Shown here piece by piece: positions 47,040-59,612 of a stretch of 64,000 bases of DNA (the stretch's first letter is position 1; each line of letters starts with the position of its first letter). The notes beneath the pieces are model-generated. The model saw nothing but the letters and a program-made list of their open reading frames with translations. It was not told the DNA's origin and did no database searches. The stretch is from the NCBI GenBank assembly GCA_023213395.1, contig CM041465.1, positions 93,317,741-93,381,740 of the forward strand, written 5' to 3'. Source of the DNA: Cycas panzhihuaensis. Its lineage: Eukaryota > Cycadophyta. Made by a program: the position numbers and the translations under genes.

Positions 47040-49589
47040 TGTTTCCCAGCTACTAGGAATGGACTCGAGATGCATCGATGCAGGTATGTTCAAGTATACG
47101 TTCTTACCTTTTTCTGCCCATGCTTGGTTAAGATTATTTAGCATAGATTGCTTGACATACGCCTGCCTGCATGCATTGCTTCTCTGCTTGATCATATTGC
47201 ATGTGCTTACGGCACACCATCAGCCTATGACGATTCACAATGGGGGCATTCCTCAGTGAATGCTACACCCCGTATGGCGCACGGCCACCCACTTTGTCTC
47301 CACGGTCTCCCGGGATGTTTCAGTCAGTCCTGTTTGCTTCCATTACAACATGTTGCTTGCGTTGCAGTCCCTCCTAAGCCTGATTTAATCCTTAGTTGGG
47401 ACTCATTTCATTATTTTGGGTACTTGCCCATTACCTGGGCACTCCCCCCAGCTGCTCCAGCTTAGTTTTTAGTCTTAATTTTTACTTCAAAACCTTATGT
47501 TTTTGCTTTTTCTCTCTTTTTTTGTTTCTAGCACGATCTGGGGTGTAAACTTAGCGATCGTAGTCTTTCTTTGCGATCTGGTGAAGTTTCTGGTATATTG
47601 TTTGAAATTAAAAAAAAGAGAACCATGCGATAGTTTCTGTTTTTTTTATGGAATTGCCGCGTGGCGTCGATCGATTCGCGTCACCCTGACATCCCTAACG
47701 TTCACCTGTAGTGAACAGGGGGATAAAGGGGATTTTCCATCCTCATTTAAGAATCTTTTTGCCATTTTTCTGACTTTTCTACTAAAAATTCACATAGAGA
47801 GACATAATCTACATGCACAGGAACCTGTCATAGAAGCGAAGGACTGCTACAAGCTGGATTTGTAGGGACCATTGCTGCCTCCTACAGCTTTCAACAGTGG
47901 GTCTCATACCTCTTTGCAAGTGATTAAGGTTTTAAAGGAAACTTCTACCAAAAAGCTCCTCCAAAGGGCCAACTACCAAGGCTCCAAGTTTGCAAGGGTA
48001 CTTTCACACTTCACTCTTGCAAAAACCTGCCATTATCAGCCCTCATACACTAGTTATTCCTACTGTTTCCTAACACCAAGCTCATGTTTGATTCTCCTCC
48101 AACAAGGTATTCTTTATTCCCACTTACAATTTGTTTTGTTCTTATTTCTTTTGTGTGTTGATGAATAAAATCTTAGTTTGTCTAGTTTCTTTTATGTTGT
48201 TGTATTAGATTGGTGCTATTCCCATTTTCTTTTGAGGCCTTACCGTTTTCTTTAAACCATCCCTCTCAACCCTTTCTTGGTTGGCCGTTGCAAAGGGGCA
48301 ACATAAAGAGGATTTGAGGGAGGTAGGTGGGGTTCCATCCCCCTTTGCTGCCCTTCTCCCCAAGGGTTCCGTCCCTTGTCCTCTTTCCCTCTGCCATTAG
48401 TGCTTTCTTAGAAAATGGGTTAAGGGAGTTTAAGGAATCTAATTATGGTGTTAAAACTAGCGCCGGCAACCTGTTGCCACGCCGATTCCAGGAGTTCTAT
48501 TTGTCTGTGTTGGGCCCTACCCAAGTCCCAAATCTTTTCGTTACTCCCTTTTCTGTTACTATCTGTTGCCCTATGGCCTTGTTGTCAACCCATTTCTCCT
48601 TCCCAAGTTCCGTGGAGGTCCTTCGTAGGTGAGTTAGCCATTTTGAGGCTATACTCTTTTCCCTTTTTGGGTGTATTTATGGTATATGGTGGTGGGAGTC
48701 TTTATTGCATATTGCCATTTTACTTTGCTACATATTGATGCTTAGTGTAGATTTAAGTTCCATTTGATTTTAGTACGTATCTTTGGTATATTTTGTGGCC
48801 CCTCTTCCGAGAGGAAGGTATTCCCCTAACTTGTCTGCAGGATCTCGCGTTAGTGGAGTAGCACATGGAACGAACCCATTACAGGTTAGTTCTACGGGTA
48901 GTGCATCCCTTATTATTTCACGCTTTCGCTTCTTTTCCCTTTTTTGCTTTTATATGTTTAAGGGGAGGTAAGTTAGCCCCTCTTCCATTGCTTACGGCAA
49001 CTATCACTGACCATCATCGCATGCACAATGAACGGAGTAGGAAGGAACGAGACTTAAAGGGACGAGCAACACTCCACTCGGGCATCGGATCCAGGTATTC
49101 TTCTTGTTCCCTACATATCACTTTTACATCGTTGTCTTTTATACATCTGCTTGTATAGTTAGGAACGTGTAAAAGATTAAAGAGGGGGAAAGGAAAGTGC
49201 ACTTGTTTTTACATTATTTCTTACATTGGCTAGCGTAGCATAATATAGTTAGATTGTTTACATTGTATTTGAACTACCCTCGTTGTACCCCCTTTTCGCT
49301 TTTGCCTATACATTAGTTTGCTTGCCCTTCCGTTTTGTTGCCTTCTCGTTACCTTGAGAAGCTGCAATGCGCCAGGCACTTTCTCCTCTTCCCAGCCATC
49401 TGAGGGGTAGGAAGGCCTTGCTTTGCACGGCTACCTGGAAGTAACCAGGCACCTTGTAGTTCCAAATTCGTACTCCGGCGAACGGACGCCCTGCAAGGTG
49501 AAGTCCTTGCTACCTAGTTTAATTAGCATTGCACATTTTTATACCATTTTTGCTAGACGTAGGGACACCACCCCGTAGTAAGTGTTTCA
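47040..49589 (+). repeat. 3' LTR of the Tat element
   Basis: Begins TGTTTCCCAGC and ends AGTGTTTCA. It pairs with 36333-38866. A 10-bp insertion near 48490 (AGGAGTTCTA region) distinguishes it from the 5' copy. Confidence 0.92.
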
Positions 49590-49594
49590 GTAGC
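49590..49594. repeat. Tat insertion TSD, right copy
   Basis: GTAGC, one change from ATAGC at 36328-36332. Confidence 0.7.
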
Positions 49595-49735
49595 CTCCAT
49601 AATTTGTTGACTCAGCCAGTCTTGTTTGAAGATCAAGTTAAGTGGGTTCATCGATTACAAGTCTTTGACTTCTCAATAGCATATAAAAAAGGTAAAGACA
49701 ATACAGTGGCAGATGCTTTTTTATCTCCATCCTAA
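49595..49735 (+). pseudogene. RNase H continuation of chromovirus B
   Basis: Directly after the Tat element the frame reads LHNLLTQPVLFEDQ, VKWVHRLQVFDFSIAYKKGK and DNTVADAFLSPS. It completes the RNase H begun at 36100-36327. A frameshift follows near 49720. Confidence 0.88.
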
Positions 49736-51040
49736 CGATAATGTTCCTAACCCAAGCCTCCATGCCATCAGCAACCCCCAACCCCTTTGGCTTGATGAAC
49801 TATGTGTTGAAAATCAAGCCCAGCTAGACTATCCTAATTGGAGAGAAAAAGTTCTCACTCATAAAGGTTGGTCAACCTTCAACAATCACCTCCTCTACCA
49901 CAATCGTATCTTTGTCTATCCCTCCTCCTCATTCATCCCTAAAATCCTAACAGAATACCACTCGTCCCCCCTTGGCAGCCACTCTAGCTTCGATAAGACT
50001 TATCGAAAGATTTGCGCAGATTTCTTTTGGCCCCACATGAAGACCACAATATTCACCTTCGTATTAGAATGTGGTACTTGTCAACGAAATAAAGTAGAGA
50101 CCAAACCTCTCCTTGGCCTTCTCCAACCATTAAATATTTCGCAAGGTAAGTGGCAAGATATTGCCATGGACTTCATCATGGGCTAACCCCTATCTGCTGG
50201 GTTTGACTCCATTTGGGTAATCATTGATTGATTAACCAAGTACTCATACTTTCTCCCAGTGCACACCTCATATTCATCCTCTCGTCTTGCTAACTTATAT
50301 GTCCAATTCATATTTCGCCTCCATGGTTTTCCATCATCTATCATTTGTGACCGAGACCCTAAGTTTACTAGCTCCTTTTGGCAAGAACTCTTTAAGGTTG
50401 TTGGAACCTCATTTAACATGAGCTCTACCTACCACCCATAAACAGATGGCCAATCCAAGGTTCTAAACAAAACTTTAGAAACTTATCTACGTTGCTTCGC
50501 TTCAGAACACCAAGCTAAGTGGACCTCATGGCTTGCCCTGGCTGAGTATTGGTATAACTCCTCCCATCATTCTGCCATTGCTATGTCTCCCTTTTTGGCT
50601 CTTTATGGCTACCACCCACCTTCTCACCATACCCTAGCCATAAATTTTAGAACATCTTCTATGCAACAAAAGCTTCAAGAAATGGATCAAATCTTGCACG
50701 CCCTTCGACAAAATCTAGCTAGTGCTCGAAATCGAATGAAGCAATTAACAGACCACCACCGATCTGATCGATCCTTTGATATTGGATATTTAGTATACCT
50801 CTGCCTCCAACCTTATAAGCAACAATCACTCAAGTCCTATCAAGGGCATAAACTAAGCCCCCGCTACTATGGCCCTTATAAGATCCTGCACAAAATTGGT
50901 GAAGTTGCTTATGCCCTTGAACTCCCCCCAAACACTAATATTCATAATGTCTTCCACGTGTCCTGCCTAAAAAATTACCTTGGAGCTAAAGTTACACCCC
51001 ACTCAACCCTTCCCATTCTCTCTGAAGAAGAAACTCTTAC
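49736..51040 (+). pseudogene. Integrase of chromovirus B
   Basis: The N-terminal HHCC zinc motif is visible: EYHSSPLGSHSSFDKTY, then ECGTCQRNK (about 49955-50095). The core shows IAMDFIMG (first Asp, 50170), IICDRDPKFTSSFW (second Asp, 50345) and NKTLETYLRCF (Glu, 50470). The C-terminal part has a GYLVYLCLQPYKQQS block, then SPRYYGPYKILHKIGEVAYA and NIHNVFHVSCLKNYLG. There are in-frame stops near 50184, 50230 and 50440. It inserts element DNA into the genome. The last 216-codon piece (50583-51233) is open. Confidence 0.88.
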
Positions 51041-51233
51041 AGTTCCTCCTGATAAGATCCTTGCCAGTCGCCAGCGCCGCCTCCAGAATCGCACTATTTC
51101 TGAACACTTGGTACAATGGGTCGGTTATGATGCTGATGAAGCTACTTGGGAGTCAGAAGAGTTCATCCAGAAACATCCTCATCTCCAACGCTCTGAGGAC
51201 TCAGTGTCTCATAGGGGGGGACCTGTAACATAA
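51041..51233 (+). pseudogene. Chromodomain at the integrase C-terminus
   Basis: Reads VPPDKILASRQRRLQNRTI, EHLVQWVGYDADEATWES and EEFIQKHPHLQ. This is the chromodomain pattern (V--IL--R, L-QW-G---ATWE) that chromoviruses use to choose chromatin for insertion. This part is open to its stop at 51233, ten bases inside the 3' LTR. Confidence 0.85.
51213..51221 (+). other. Polypurine tract of chromovirus B
   Basis: AGGGGGGGA three bases before the 3' LTR. It overlaps the end of the integrase-chromodomain frame. Confidence 0.8.
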
Positions 51234-51624
51234 CCCCACATTTCCTTAGCAAGAGGGAACCACCAACAAGTAAGGATTAAGGGGTTTAGTAAGTTATGTG
51301 TATAGACCGTTAAATCGTCCAATAAGATGTAAGGCCGCTAGGGCTACCAATAGCATTATGTGTATGGACTGCTAAGTCGTTCAATAAGATGTAAGGCCAC
51401 TAGGGCTACCAATATAATCATTAAGGATGAAGACCCTTACTTGTGTATTTAAAGGGTTAAACCACTCGTAATGTATTGAGTATGATATCTTAAAAGGAGA
51501 AAGTACTTCGGTACTCATTTTAGTGATTCATTTTCTGTGATCTACTTGCATATTCGTGTTATTTGGCTTTATTTTTGCTAATAATCACTTCTATAAGCCC
51601 AGATTTCTGAGAAGGAACGGTCCA
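51224..51624 (+). repeat. 3' LTR of chromovirus B
   Basis: Pairs with 31760-32159 and includes both 62-bp tandem units (51293-51414). Confidence 0.93.
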
Positions 51625-52652
51625 ATTGTGAAGATGAAGTTTGACACTAAGAATGACAAGAATCATCAAGGATTGAAGGTAGCCTATTCAAGATGGTCAA
51701 AGCAACAAATAATTGATTAGGATAAAATATCATTCTCTTCTTCTTCCACATCTTATTCCCTCTTATTTTTTTAGTTCTAAGATTTTAGCATTCTTGAAAA
51801 GGAGGAGGAAAATGATCTTTGATAAGCATGATTACTAAATTCACAAGTGATTAAAAGTTATCCATTCAAAACAATCAAAATAGTAAAGGATAAGTTAGAG
51901 CATGCAAATCGTTTCTTTTAATTTTCTCACTTCTTTTAGTTGCTCCTCATTTCATCTACATCCATGATTTTAGTAAGAATAAAGGAAAAGTAATTAAAGA
52001 GAGGTTCTTTTTCCACACTCTAGATTGAATTACAAAGCTTGCATTCAACATCTTATCATATCAAAGGCCTTTTCCATGTGTAATAGTATAACTAGAACCA
52101 CTAATGGTTGCAAAGAAATAAAGTAAAAAAGGCTTAACTAGCAATGAAGGACCAAAGCAATAAAAGAATTAAAACAATAAAAGAACTATCATTTCTTAAC
52201 AACTTGGTAATTATCTTGTAACAAAGAGACAAAGAGCTAGTCTAAGATACCTTGAATAATTATTAAGAATTTTGAAGTTTGGCATCTTCTTTAAATATTT
52301 ATCTTTTTATTGGTAAAGAACTTAGGAGAATGCCTCTTCTTTGTGCAACTTGCCATTAAAACACTAGGAGAGACAATAATTACTAATGTTTGGAAACTAA
52401 AAATCATTATTGAATAAAATCAAGATTAGGATGCCAAATTCATCACTATCAAATTTAAAAATCTTAAACTTTATTCAAATAACTTATGATTCTCTAAAGG
52501 AATGGCCATATGATTTAGAAGAGAAATTAATATGTTATTAGATGTAATCACTCACTTGATATCTATTATGTATATTTCATTTCTTTAAGCTTTGTTTTTA
52601 TCCTATAATGAAAATACATCCTTTATTATAAAATGGAAGACTTCAAATGCCT
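51625..52652. other. AT-rich intergenic stretch, nothing recognised
   Basis: Both strands were read; only AT-rich sequence without coding motifs or element ends. Confidence 0.45.
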
Positions 52653-55460
52653 TGTTAGGTGTGGGATGCACCTTTATATATTTTATATTTTATATTTTAT
52701 TGTTGTGATGTTATACAATGAGGACTTATATATATATATGATATGCACATGGAGGTATTTTAGGGGTTGCATGTCCAAGCATATATAAATAATATAAATA
52801 ATAAATCTATAAATAATAAATGGGGGTTGGATTAAATGAGAAATATGAATCATTGTGTAAACTTATATGTATGTGTATGTGCACATGCGCATTTTGAATC
52901 CCTAGAAAATATATTAAAGATTAATCAAAGTACTGTTCTCTACTAAGAAGATTCAAGTTTCCTTAGTTTTTCTTTAATAGTTTTCTTGTGTTGTTTGTAA
53001 CCTTCTACCATTCATCTTTCTAAAAGAAATTACAAATTATGATCCATTACAAGTGGTATCAAATTTCTTATGATCCTTAGTTCTTTTCTTCTACTAAATT
53101 CCTTTTATTTCCCACCCTAATTGTTAGTAATTTAATCATGGATGTTTCACTCAACATTTTATATTTTATTATTACAAAGGCAGGTTAGGTGTCTCTCATA
53201 TTAGATTAGCAGAAAAAAAGAAGAAGAAAAAAAACAGCCTCCAAACCTTGTCTTGATGTCTCTATAGGTCTGTGGGTTTAATTTAAGTTCATATTAGGCT
53301 TTTTCTTTACCTTAGAATCAATGTTCACTCCTAATCCTCTTCAAGTAAGAGCTACAATCTCTTAAGGCTTATCTCTAATAATGATTGAAAAATAAAATGG
53401 TAGATTGATTTTTTTTTTTGTTTTAGGGTAACAACTTATAAAGGGCATGTTGATATTGCCTTATTGCCTTGTTGAAACTAATTGAAAAGCTCCACATCTT
53501 TAAATTTAATTCCACATCTCTAGATTATCTTGACCAATAACTAATTCAAAAATGTATATGATAATTTCAAATAACAGTCTAAAAATGTTGATTCACTAAG
53601 GTTTAATTTAACTAAATCCTATTGAATATCTAGTTTAAATCTACACCCTTCACTTCAACTTATGATCACATATAAAATAAGAGCTAAAGGTTATTTTGAG
53701 CTTATAAAATTAAGATTTTTAATTTTTAAATATGCCTTCTAAATTTTCTTGTTTTTCAATTTCTACTTATTAGAAATGGTTATATGAGTGAAGATAATTA
53801 TTATAAGGGCCGATTTTTTTTTTTCCCAACTAAGTAAATATACTATAGTAAAGAAATTTAGTATGATTTTAAACACTAGAATTTTGATCCAAAATAAAAA
53901 AGTGCAATGAAGTAGAATATAAGAAAAGATCAAGTGTGGCTACCAAGGAAGATGCTAACAATAACATTAATACTTGCCTCTACTTTCTTAAAGAATGTAT
54001 TGAATAGATTGATAATAAATTATCAACTCTTATAGATTCTAAGGCTAAAACACTGCATCCACCACTAAATAACAATGATATTAATAGCCCCATTTAATAT
54101 AAAAAATAACTTATCAATCCTAATTTTAGCATCAAGGACCTATTGGATATAGATAAATGGATTACCAATTCGATGACATCATTTCAGGACATCTATATCA
54201 CCAATGAAAATGATAAAAGCTAATTCACTATCAATCACTTATAGGGGTATGTTTACATATGGGCACGTAAATAGTACAAAGGTTATAAGTTCATATTATA
54301 GGCTAACTTTGGCAATAAACTTTACAAATATATCAAAGGCCTTAACTCAACCTTATATAAGGTAAAACTCTCTTACTATTGCAAATAAGATTCCTCTATA
54401 GAGGAGTTTACTAAACATTTTGAGTAATTTCAACTCAAAACAAATGTGCTCAATGAAGAAGCTATATAATTTTACTAGCCCAACCTCTACAATGATATTG
54501 ACATTGAGGTTTAAATGATTCAACTGGTCTTATTAGCCAATGCTATTACTTTGGCAAAATAGGAAGAAACCGAGCTCAAAACTTAGGCATCTCACTACAT
54601 TCTACTAGCTTAGTAGCATATCTCCTATCTTTGACTTTTACAACCCTCTCAAAATGAAGAAAATGATGGACTTAAGAAAAGGGACAACTACTTCTAATAT
54701 AAGGATAAACGATTTTTAGGTCAAAACAACATATGTCTAAAATGATGACAACTTTATGTAGTTAAGTAAGAAGTTAAAGACAAAGAATTAAACATCACAT
54801 GGCACCAATAATATTTCAAACAAATATAGCCACCATCCCTTCAAGATGAATAACCAACTACTTCACTAATGGCTATATCTAGTTTTCAGTGACCTAATAC
54901 TATTAAATCATATGTATTTTTGCAAAAGAAAAAGGTTATTTTTCTAATATACCTAAGCATTGCACATAACTTTATTAATATAGATCTTGTGTTGAGAATA
55001 GGTCTCTTTATTAATATGAATAACACCTTTCGTATAGTAGTGCTTAGAGAATGACAAATTACATGTGATAATGAAATTCCTCACCAACAGTTATAGACTA
55101 ACACCCTTATATATTCAATTGATTACCATGCCTTCCCCATTAACACTATGGTTGTATTAGGTGTTAAATGGCTAAAGAAGTTAGGTACCTATAGACTAAA
55201 CCATGAGGAAATTTTCATATGCTTTTGATGAGATGAGAAGCTTTACCAATTTATAGGAAAAATTGCACCATAATTCAAGATCAAGGATCAAGAATATGGA
55301 TAAACTTCTTAGCAAAGGGTATGCTAGCACTATTACTTATCCGTAGTCCATACATAGAAAACCAAATGGTGAACAACTATAGTAGGATCCATACTAGGAC
55401 CTTTGAGAGATCTTTTAAAGGCATAATAAAACTTTCTAATCACTTCCCATAACGTCTTTA
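52653..55460 (+). mobile_element. Remnant of a third Ty3 element (LTR, gag, protease)
   Basis: A primer-site relic TGGTATCAAATT (53054-53065) lies two bases after TTACA (53047-53051). A TG start about 400 bp upstream (52653) gives an LTR of the size seen in the chromoviruses. On the plus strand, 54100-54700 has gag-like pieces (KDLLDIDKWI, SSIEEFTKHFE, QLKTNVLNEEA). At 55120-55240, VLGVKW, LKKLGTYRLNHEEI is a protease C-terminal block like ILGIQWLQTLGTYSMNN in chromovirus B. Stops are everywhere, so it is old. RT is not seen before the TA tract at 55528. Confidence 0.55.
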
Positions 55461-55527
55461 CTATATTATGGAATGGAACAAATTATTATGATCAAACTTA
55501 AAGAAGGACCAACCTTAGTTTGCCCAG

Positions 55528-55962
<435 letters not shown>

Positions 55963-56058
55963 AAATTTAAAATAATAATAAAATAATATTAACTTAACTC
56001 AAATGAAACTAATTTGAATCAAAGTTAAACTTATTTCGACATGTTGAGTATCACATGT

Positions 56059-56912
56059 CTAAATTGAAGTTGATGAGGTGTACAATCCTGGTTGGAAAGG
56101 TGGGAGTGGAGTGATGATTATTAACTCTAACATTCTCACCCTTAATGTCATCACGAACACTTGTATCTTCTCCTTGAACTTATGGAACTTGTGCTTGAAA
56201 AAAACTTTAAAATTCTGATCTTGATCTTTATCAACTCTTCTCATCCTTATAGCAACATATGTCTCTTTATCATGGAATGATGTAAAAAAATTGTAAGTAG
56301 ATGAAACTTGATTCAAGTGTAGATGAATAGTTATAATTTTGACTTTGTCAACTTGAACATTAAGAAGGCTTTGAACTTGAACTTTGTCTTTTATAGTCTT
56401 TATGCTTTGAACAACTGTCATATTATCAGGTTCATTCTTTGTCATATCATAGGGTTCATTCTTTGTCATATCATAGGATTCATTCTCCATCATGTCATAT
56501 AATTCATTCTCCCCCTCAAATGGAGGATCAAGTACTTGTGTAGCAAGTTGGTCTTGCACTTGATCTGAATCTTCATGGGTATTGTCATTATGATTCACCT
56601 GTTCTGTCACCTGTCTCACATGCTCATCAAAAATATCATCAAATACAAGGAAGGTATCTCCCCCATAAGTGGAAATTAAAATATCCCAAATATATTTAGA
56701 AGTAGTTAATTCACAAACCTTTGAAAAAATATCATCATTTATAGTGCAAAATAATAATCCTAAAACCTCATTGTCCTTTCTAAAATTTTCTTTAATACTT
56801 AGATCACATTCATGTTGCAAATACTTCAAAAGATCATGTTCAATAAAATAGTCTTACATAGTGTTATACCATAGTGAAAAGTTTTTCCCATTGAATATAG
56901 GAAATTCTGCCA
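56059..56912 (-). pseudogene. Copia-type gag, one stop near its start
   Basis: On the minus strand, from about 56912 the frame reads MAEFPIFNGKNFSLWYNTM, a stop, then DYFIEHDLLKYLQHECD and an open run of 256 codons (56829-56059). GLLFCTINDDIFSKVCEL and TSKYIWDILISTYGG form the core gag pattern (A/G-----I-----I---TAK--WD-L---Y). A short tandem repeat of the words YDMTKNEP follows at about 56450-56500. The rest is acidic then basic, without a CCHC knuckle. It may belong to a gag-only copia element like 17340-20849, though the sequences are not close. Compared with other remnants here it is little mutated. Confidence 0.6.
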
Positions 56913-57586
56913 TTTTATCAAAAACTTTAGTACATAAAAGTATGATTTTATCAAGTCAAATAAAGTCAAAAAGTGACTAAACTTATATGATGTCAAATAT
57001 ACTTTTCAAAAGAGGTGTAATGCCTTTTGAAAATAAATGAACTAAATGCAATAATTTAATAATGAATATAGAAGCAACTTTGAAATCATATACCAATATC
57101 CTTTTAACGATATAAATCTGAAATAAGACCTTAACCTTTGGATTTTCTTCAAATGAATAAATATAAATTCTCAATGCAATAAATCCTTAACCTTGATGAT
57201 AATATATAATGCTGAAGAAAACTAAAATATATGTATATTTTACTTTGAAAGATAAGGAGTATGAAGAAACTTTTTAAAAGAAGGGTTAGAGGACAACCTC
57301 AAGTTTGGTTGCTTCAAAAATATACTAAACAATGTCAGAAGAATATGAAACTTCACCAGTATGAAGATTAATAAAATATGAATCTAATGGAACTAACTGT
57401 TTTGAAAACAGGTTCCTATAAGTCAAATTTTGAATGACCAAATATATAGGCCTCATTTTGAGGCACAATAAGAGTAAGGGGCTAAAAATTATATAAAAAT
57501 GCCAATAAAATACTTGTAAAATTCTATAAGATACTCAAATATCATTTATAAGATTGATAAACATACTTTCAATTAAAAATTTTTGA

Positions 57587-57590
<4 letters not shown>

Positions 57591-57657
<67 letters not shown>
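57591..57657. repeat. (AT)n microsatellite
   Basis: About 66 bp of uninterrupted AT repeats. Confidence 0.95.
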
Positions 57658-57661
<4 letters not shown>

Positions 57662-58234
57662 GTAAATATGGCAAGTTTAAAGTAATAAAGTACCTCTATT
57701 TTGAATGATTTGAAAATCAGTAAAAATACGTTAAAATGTATACAAACCTATATCAAATCAAAGAGAATTGTGTCAGCTTCCCAATAAAACTGACAAAAAT
57801 GAATTTGGATGTCAAAAAGAAAAGTTATAGTAGAAATAGTAACTAGTACTTTTATGGTAAACTATTAAGAAAAATGCTAAAAAACCACTAAAGTGTCACT
57901 TTCAGTGATTAAAATAGTGATCAAACTGAATTCAAAAAACTAAAATAAAAAGTAGGTAATGAATTTTATTGAACGTAGATCATTGTAGAAAAAATTCAAG
58001 TAGAAAATAATTTCCCGGTAATAAAATATAATAAGTTAAAAAAATGATTTTATAAAAAGTTTAAAAAATGACTGATTGACTTTAAATCGACTGAAACAGG
58101 GTCAAATCAGCACCAAATTAGTCATATGACCAGTCAAAATTGATCTATGGAAAATTTTTGATGCAATGAGATAGGTTTAGTTAGAAACTGATGCCCCAAT
58201 GATGAGTTATAGCAAAACGTTTTCAGTAACCCTA

Positions 58235-58237
<3 letters not shown>

Positions 58238-58274
<37 letters not shown>

Positions 58275-58280
58275 AAAAAA
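58238..58280. repeat. Poly-A tract
   Basis: 35 A, one G, then 7 A. Confidence 0.9.
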
Positions 58281-58599
58281 TTATAAAATCTTATTAGCGC
58301 CCTATTGAAGGAAGCTAATGATCATGTGGTGACTAGATAGAATCGAGGGTTGAGAGTGAAAGGGGCTTAAGCCCTTATAACCCTGTATTTAAAAATTTAT
58401 ATAATAAAATTTGATTTTTTTAAAAACTCTATATTAAAAAAAAAAAAAAGGTTGAACTTGGTTTGGGCATCACTGTCCGTCGCCCGATTCTTGCCGCTAC
58501 CGCATGAGCACTGAATAGAGCTCAAGAAATTTGATCGGAACGGAACTCAAGAAATTTGGAAGGGGCATTCTAGGAGATATGGCAGATTTCATCAACTCT

Positions 58600-58900
58600 G
58601 CGAGATAGAGCAAAAGTAGGAAAGCCAGCTGTTGTTTCTACTATATCTCCTGCATAATCTATTCTTGGTTATGTAGATGGGCAGTCTCAGTGGAGTGCTA
58701 GTTATGGTGCTTATGGAGGTTATGCTAATTATGGGCCACAACAACAACAGTAGTAGCCGCCACAACATCAAGGTTATGGAGGCTATGGCCAAGGATATCT
58801 GCACAGGCCTTTCTCCAACAAAATTATAGACAACCTACACCTACATACTCCACCTCTCAACAGTAGCCTCCTGCACAACAACCTCCTAATGTTGGACTTT
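58600..58900 (+). pseudogene. Broken Y/G/Q-rich protein fragment
   Basis: The plus strand gives GYVDGQSQWSASYGAYGGYA, NYGPQQQQ, stops, then PPQHQGYGGYGQGY. After a frame change come QNYRQPTPTYSTSQQ and PPAQQPPNVG. The composition (Tyr, Gly, Gln, Pro) is that of low-complexity tails of RNA-binding proteins. The exact parent is not recognised. Stops at CAG/CAA-like positions and one frameshift make it a pseudogene fragment. Confidence 0.5.
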
Positions 58901-58959
58901 GTGATCTCTCACAAGGAAAGACCCTGAATTTGGTTACTGCTCGGCTTCTATAATCCTTC

Positions 58960-59250
58960 TATGAGAGATCCTGTATATTGCATCAAATTCAGGAAGAATG
59001 AGGAATCAAAATGGTATCAGGAAGGAATACAATGACCACCTGAAGAAAATATCATGGTTATTCTGGATGTTATTGGTGTTAAAGAACCAGAAGATATCAA
59101 AGATGACAAGTTATCATTTCTTGAAGCAGTCCAAGCTATTTCTATTATTCCAAAAACAACAGAAGTTCCCACCAATAAAGCAACTTTTGCCTTTCTACAA
59201 ATTAGTCTTATGAAGTTATGAAAGAAAAACAGTAATCCGAAAGGAGAAGA
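58960..59250 (+). pseudogene. Unidentified host-like coding fragment
   Basis: Plus-strand frames read DPVYCIKFRKNEESKWYQEG, then a shift, ENIMVILDVIGVKEPEDIKD, DKLSFLEAVQAISIIPKTTE and TNKATFAFLQIS. It looks like real protein sequence with amphipathic helices, but I cannot name the family. Confidence 0.35.
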
Positions 59251-59335
59251 TTGGTTCATAAAGCAGTGGAGCTAATTGCATCTCATCTAAGGAAGTGTTT
59301 GGTTGATTGCAGTGTTCTTCCTCTATTTGAGTCAA
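59251..59335 (+). pseudogene. KH-domain protein fragment (FLK/PEPPER-like segment)
   Basis: The plus strand reads KAVELIASHLRK, then CLVDCSVLPLFES. This resembles a segment found in plant KH-domain RNA-binding proteins of the FLK/PEPPER type, where KAVELIASHLRKFLVDRSVLPLFE-like wording is usual. Only about 25 residues are preserved, next to unrelated fragments. Confidence 0.45.
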
Positions 59336-59612
59336 ACTTGGGCAAAGAAAAAAAACCTTTTTTGTCAAAGGCAAAAAGAAGAAAACTCAAGAAATGATCA
59401 AAGGACAATGCTGAAAGCAGAAGTGAATAAGAGCTGCATGAAGAATGGCCCCACGAAATTTCGGTGAGTCACCCCGAACACCCAAGGCTTTCTGTAATCG
59501 GGTCTCAAAACCGTGTTACTGACCACAAAACTGTCGTACAAAAAGTTGTTTTCAAAATATATCAGAGAGGTTCTGAGAGTCCAAAAGGTGGACGATAATC
59601 ATCTTTGTGGCG

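Larger units (their letters stand above)
36333..49589 (+). mobile_element. Tat-lineage Ty3 element, 13.3 kb, lacking RT and integrase
   Basis: LTRs of 2,534 and 2,550 bp and an internal region of 8.2 kb. After the primer site there is a single gag-protease frame (39158-42841), an antisense gene-like module (about 46151-43540), an additional RNase H (46164-46640) and the polypurine tract AAGGGGGCAG. No RT, first RNase H or integrase could be found in any frame. Very long LTRs, the TGGCGAC primer site, the gag style and the second RNase H point to the Tat/Ogre group. It is non-autonomous and also mutated. Inserted in chromovirus B RNase H with TSD ATAGC/GTAGC. Confidence 0.87.
31760..51624 (+). 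mobile_element. Chromovirus B (Ty3 LTR element) carrying a nested Tat element
   Basis: LTRs at 31760-32159 and 51224-51624 bracket a plus-strand Ty3 element of about 6.6 kb, once the 13.3-kb Tat insertion in RNase H (36333-49589) is set aside. The order is gag, protease, RT, RNase H, integrase and a C-terminal chromodomain, which defines the chromovirus branch. Stops and a few frameshifts inactivate it, but less than in copy A. The 5-bp flanks are GTGGT and ATTGT, so a clear TSD is not seen. By eye, the LTR pair differs at roughly 30 of 400 positions. Confidence 0.92.
56913..58450. other. AT-rich stretch with simple repeats
   Basis: Contains (AT)n at 57591-57657, poly-A at 58238-58280 and poly-A at 58436-58449. 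No coding motif is seen. The poly-A runs could be tails of old retroposed copies, but no body or TSD could be assigned. Confidence 0.45.
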
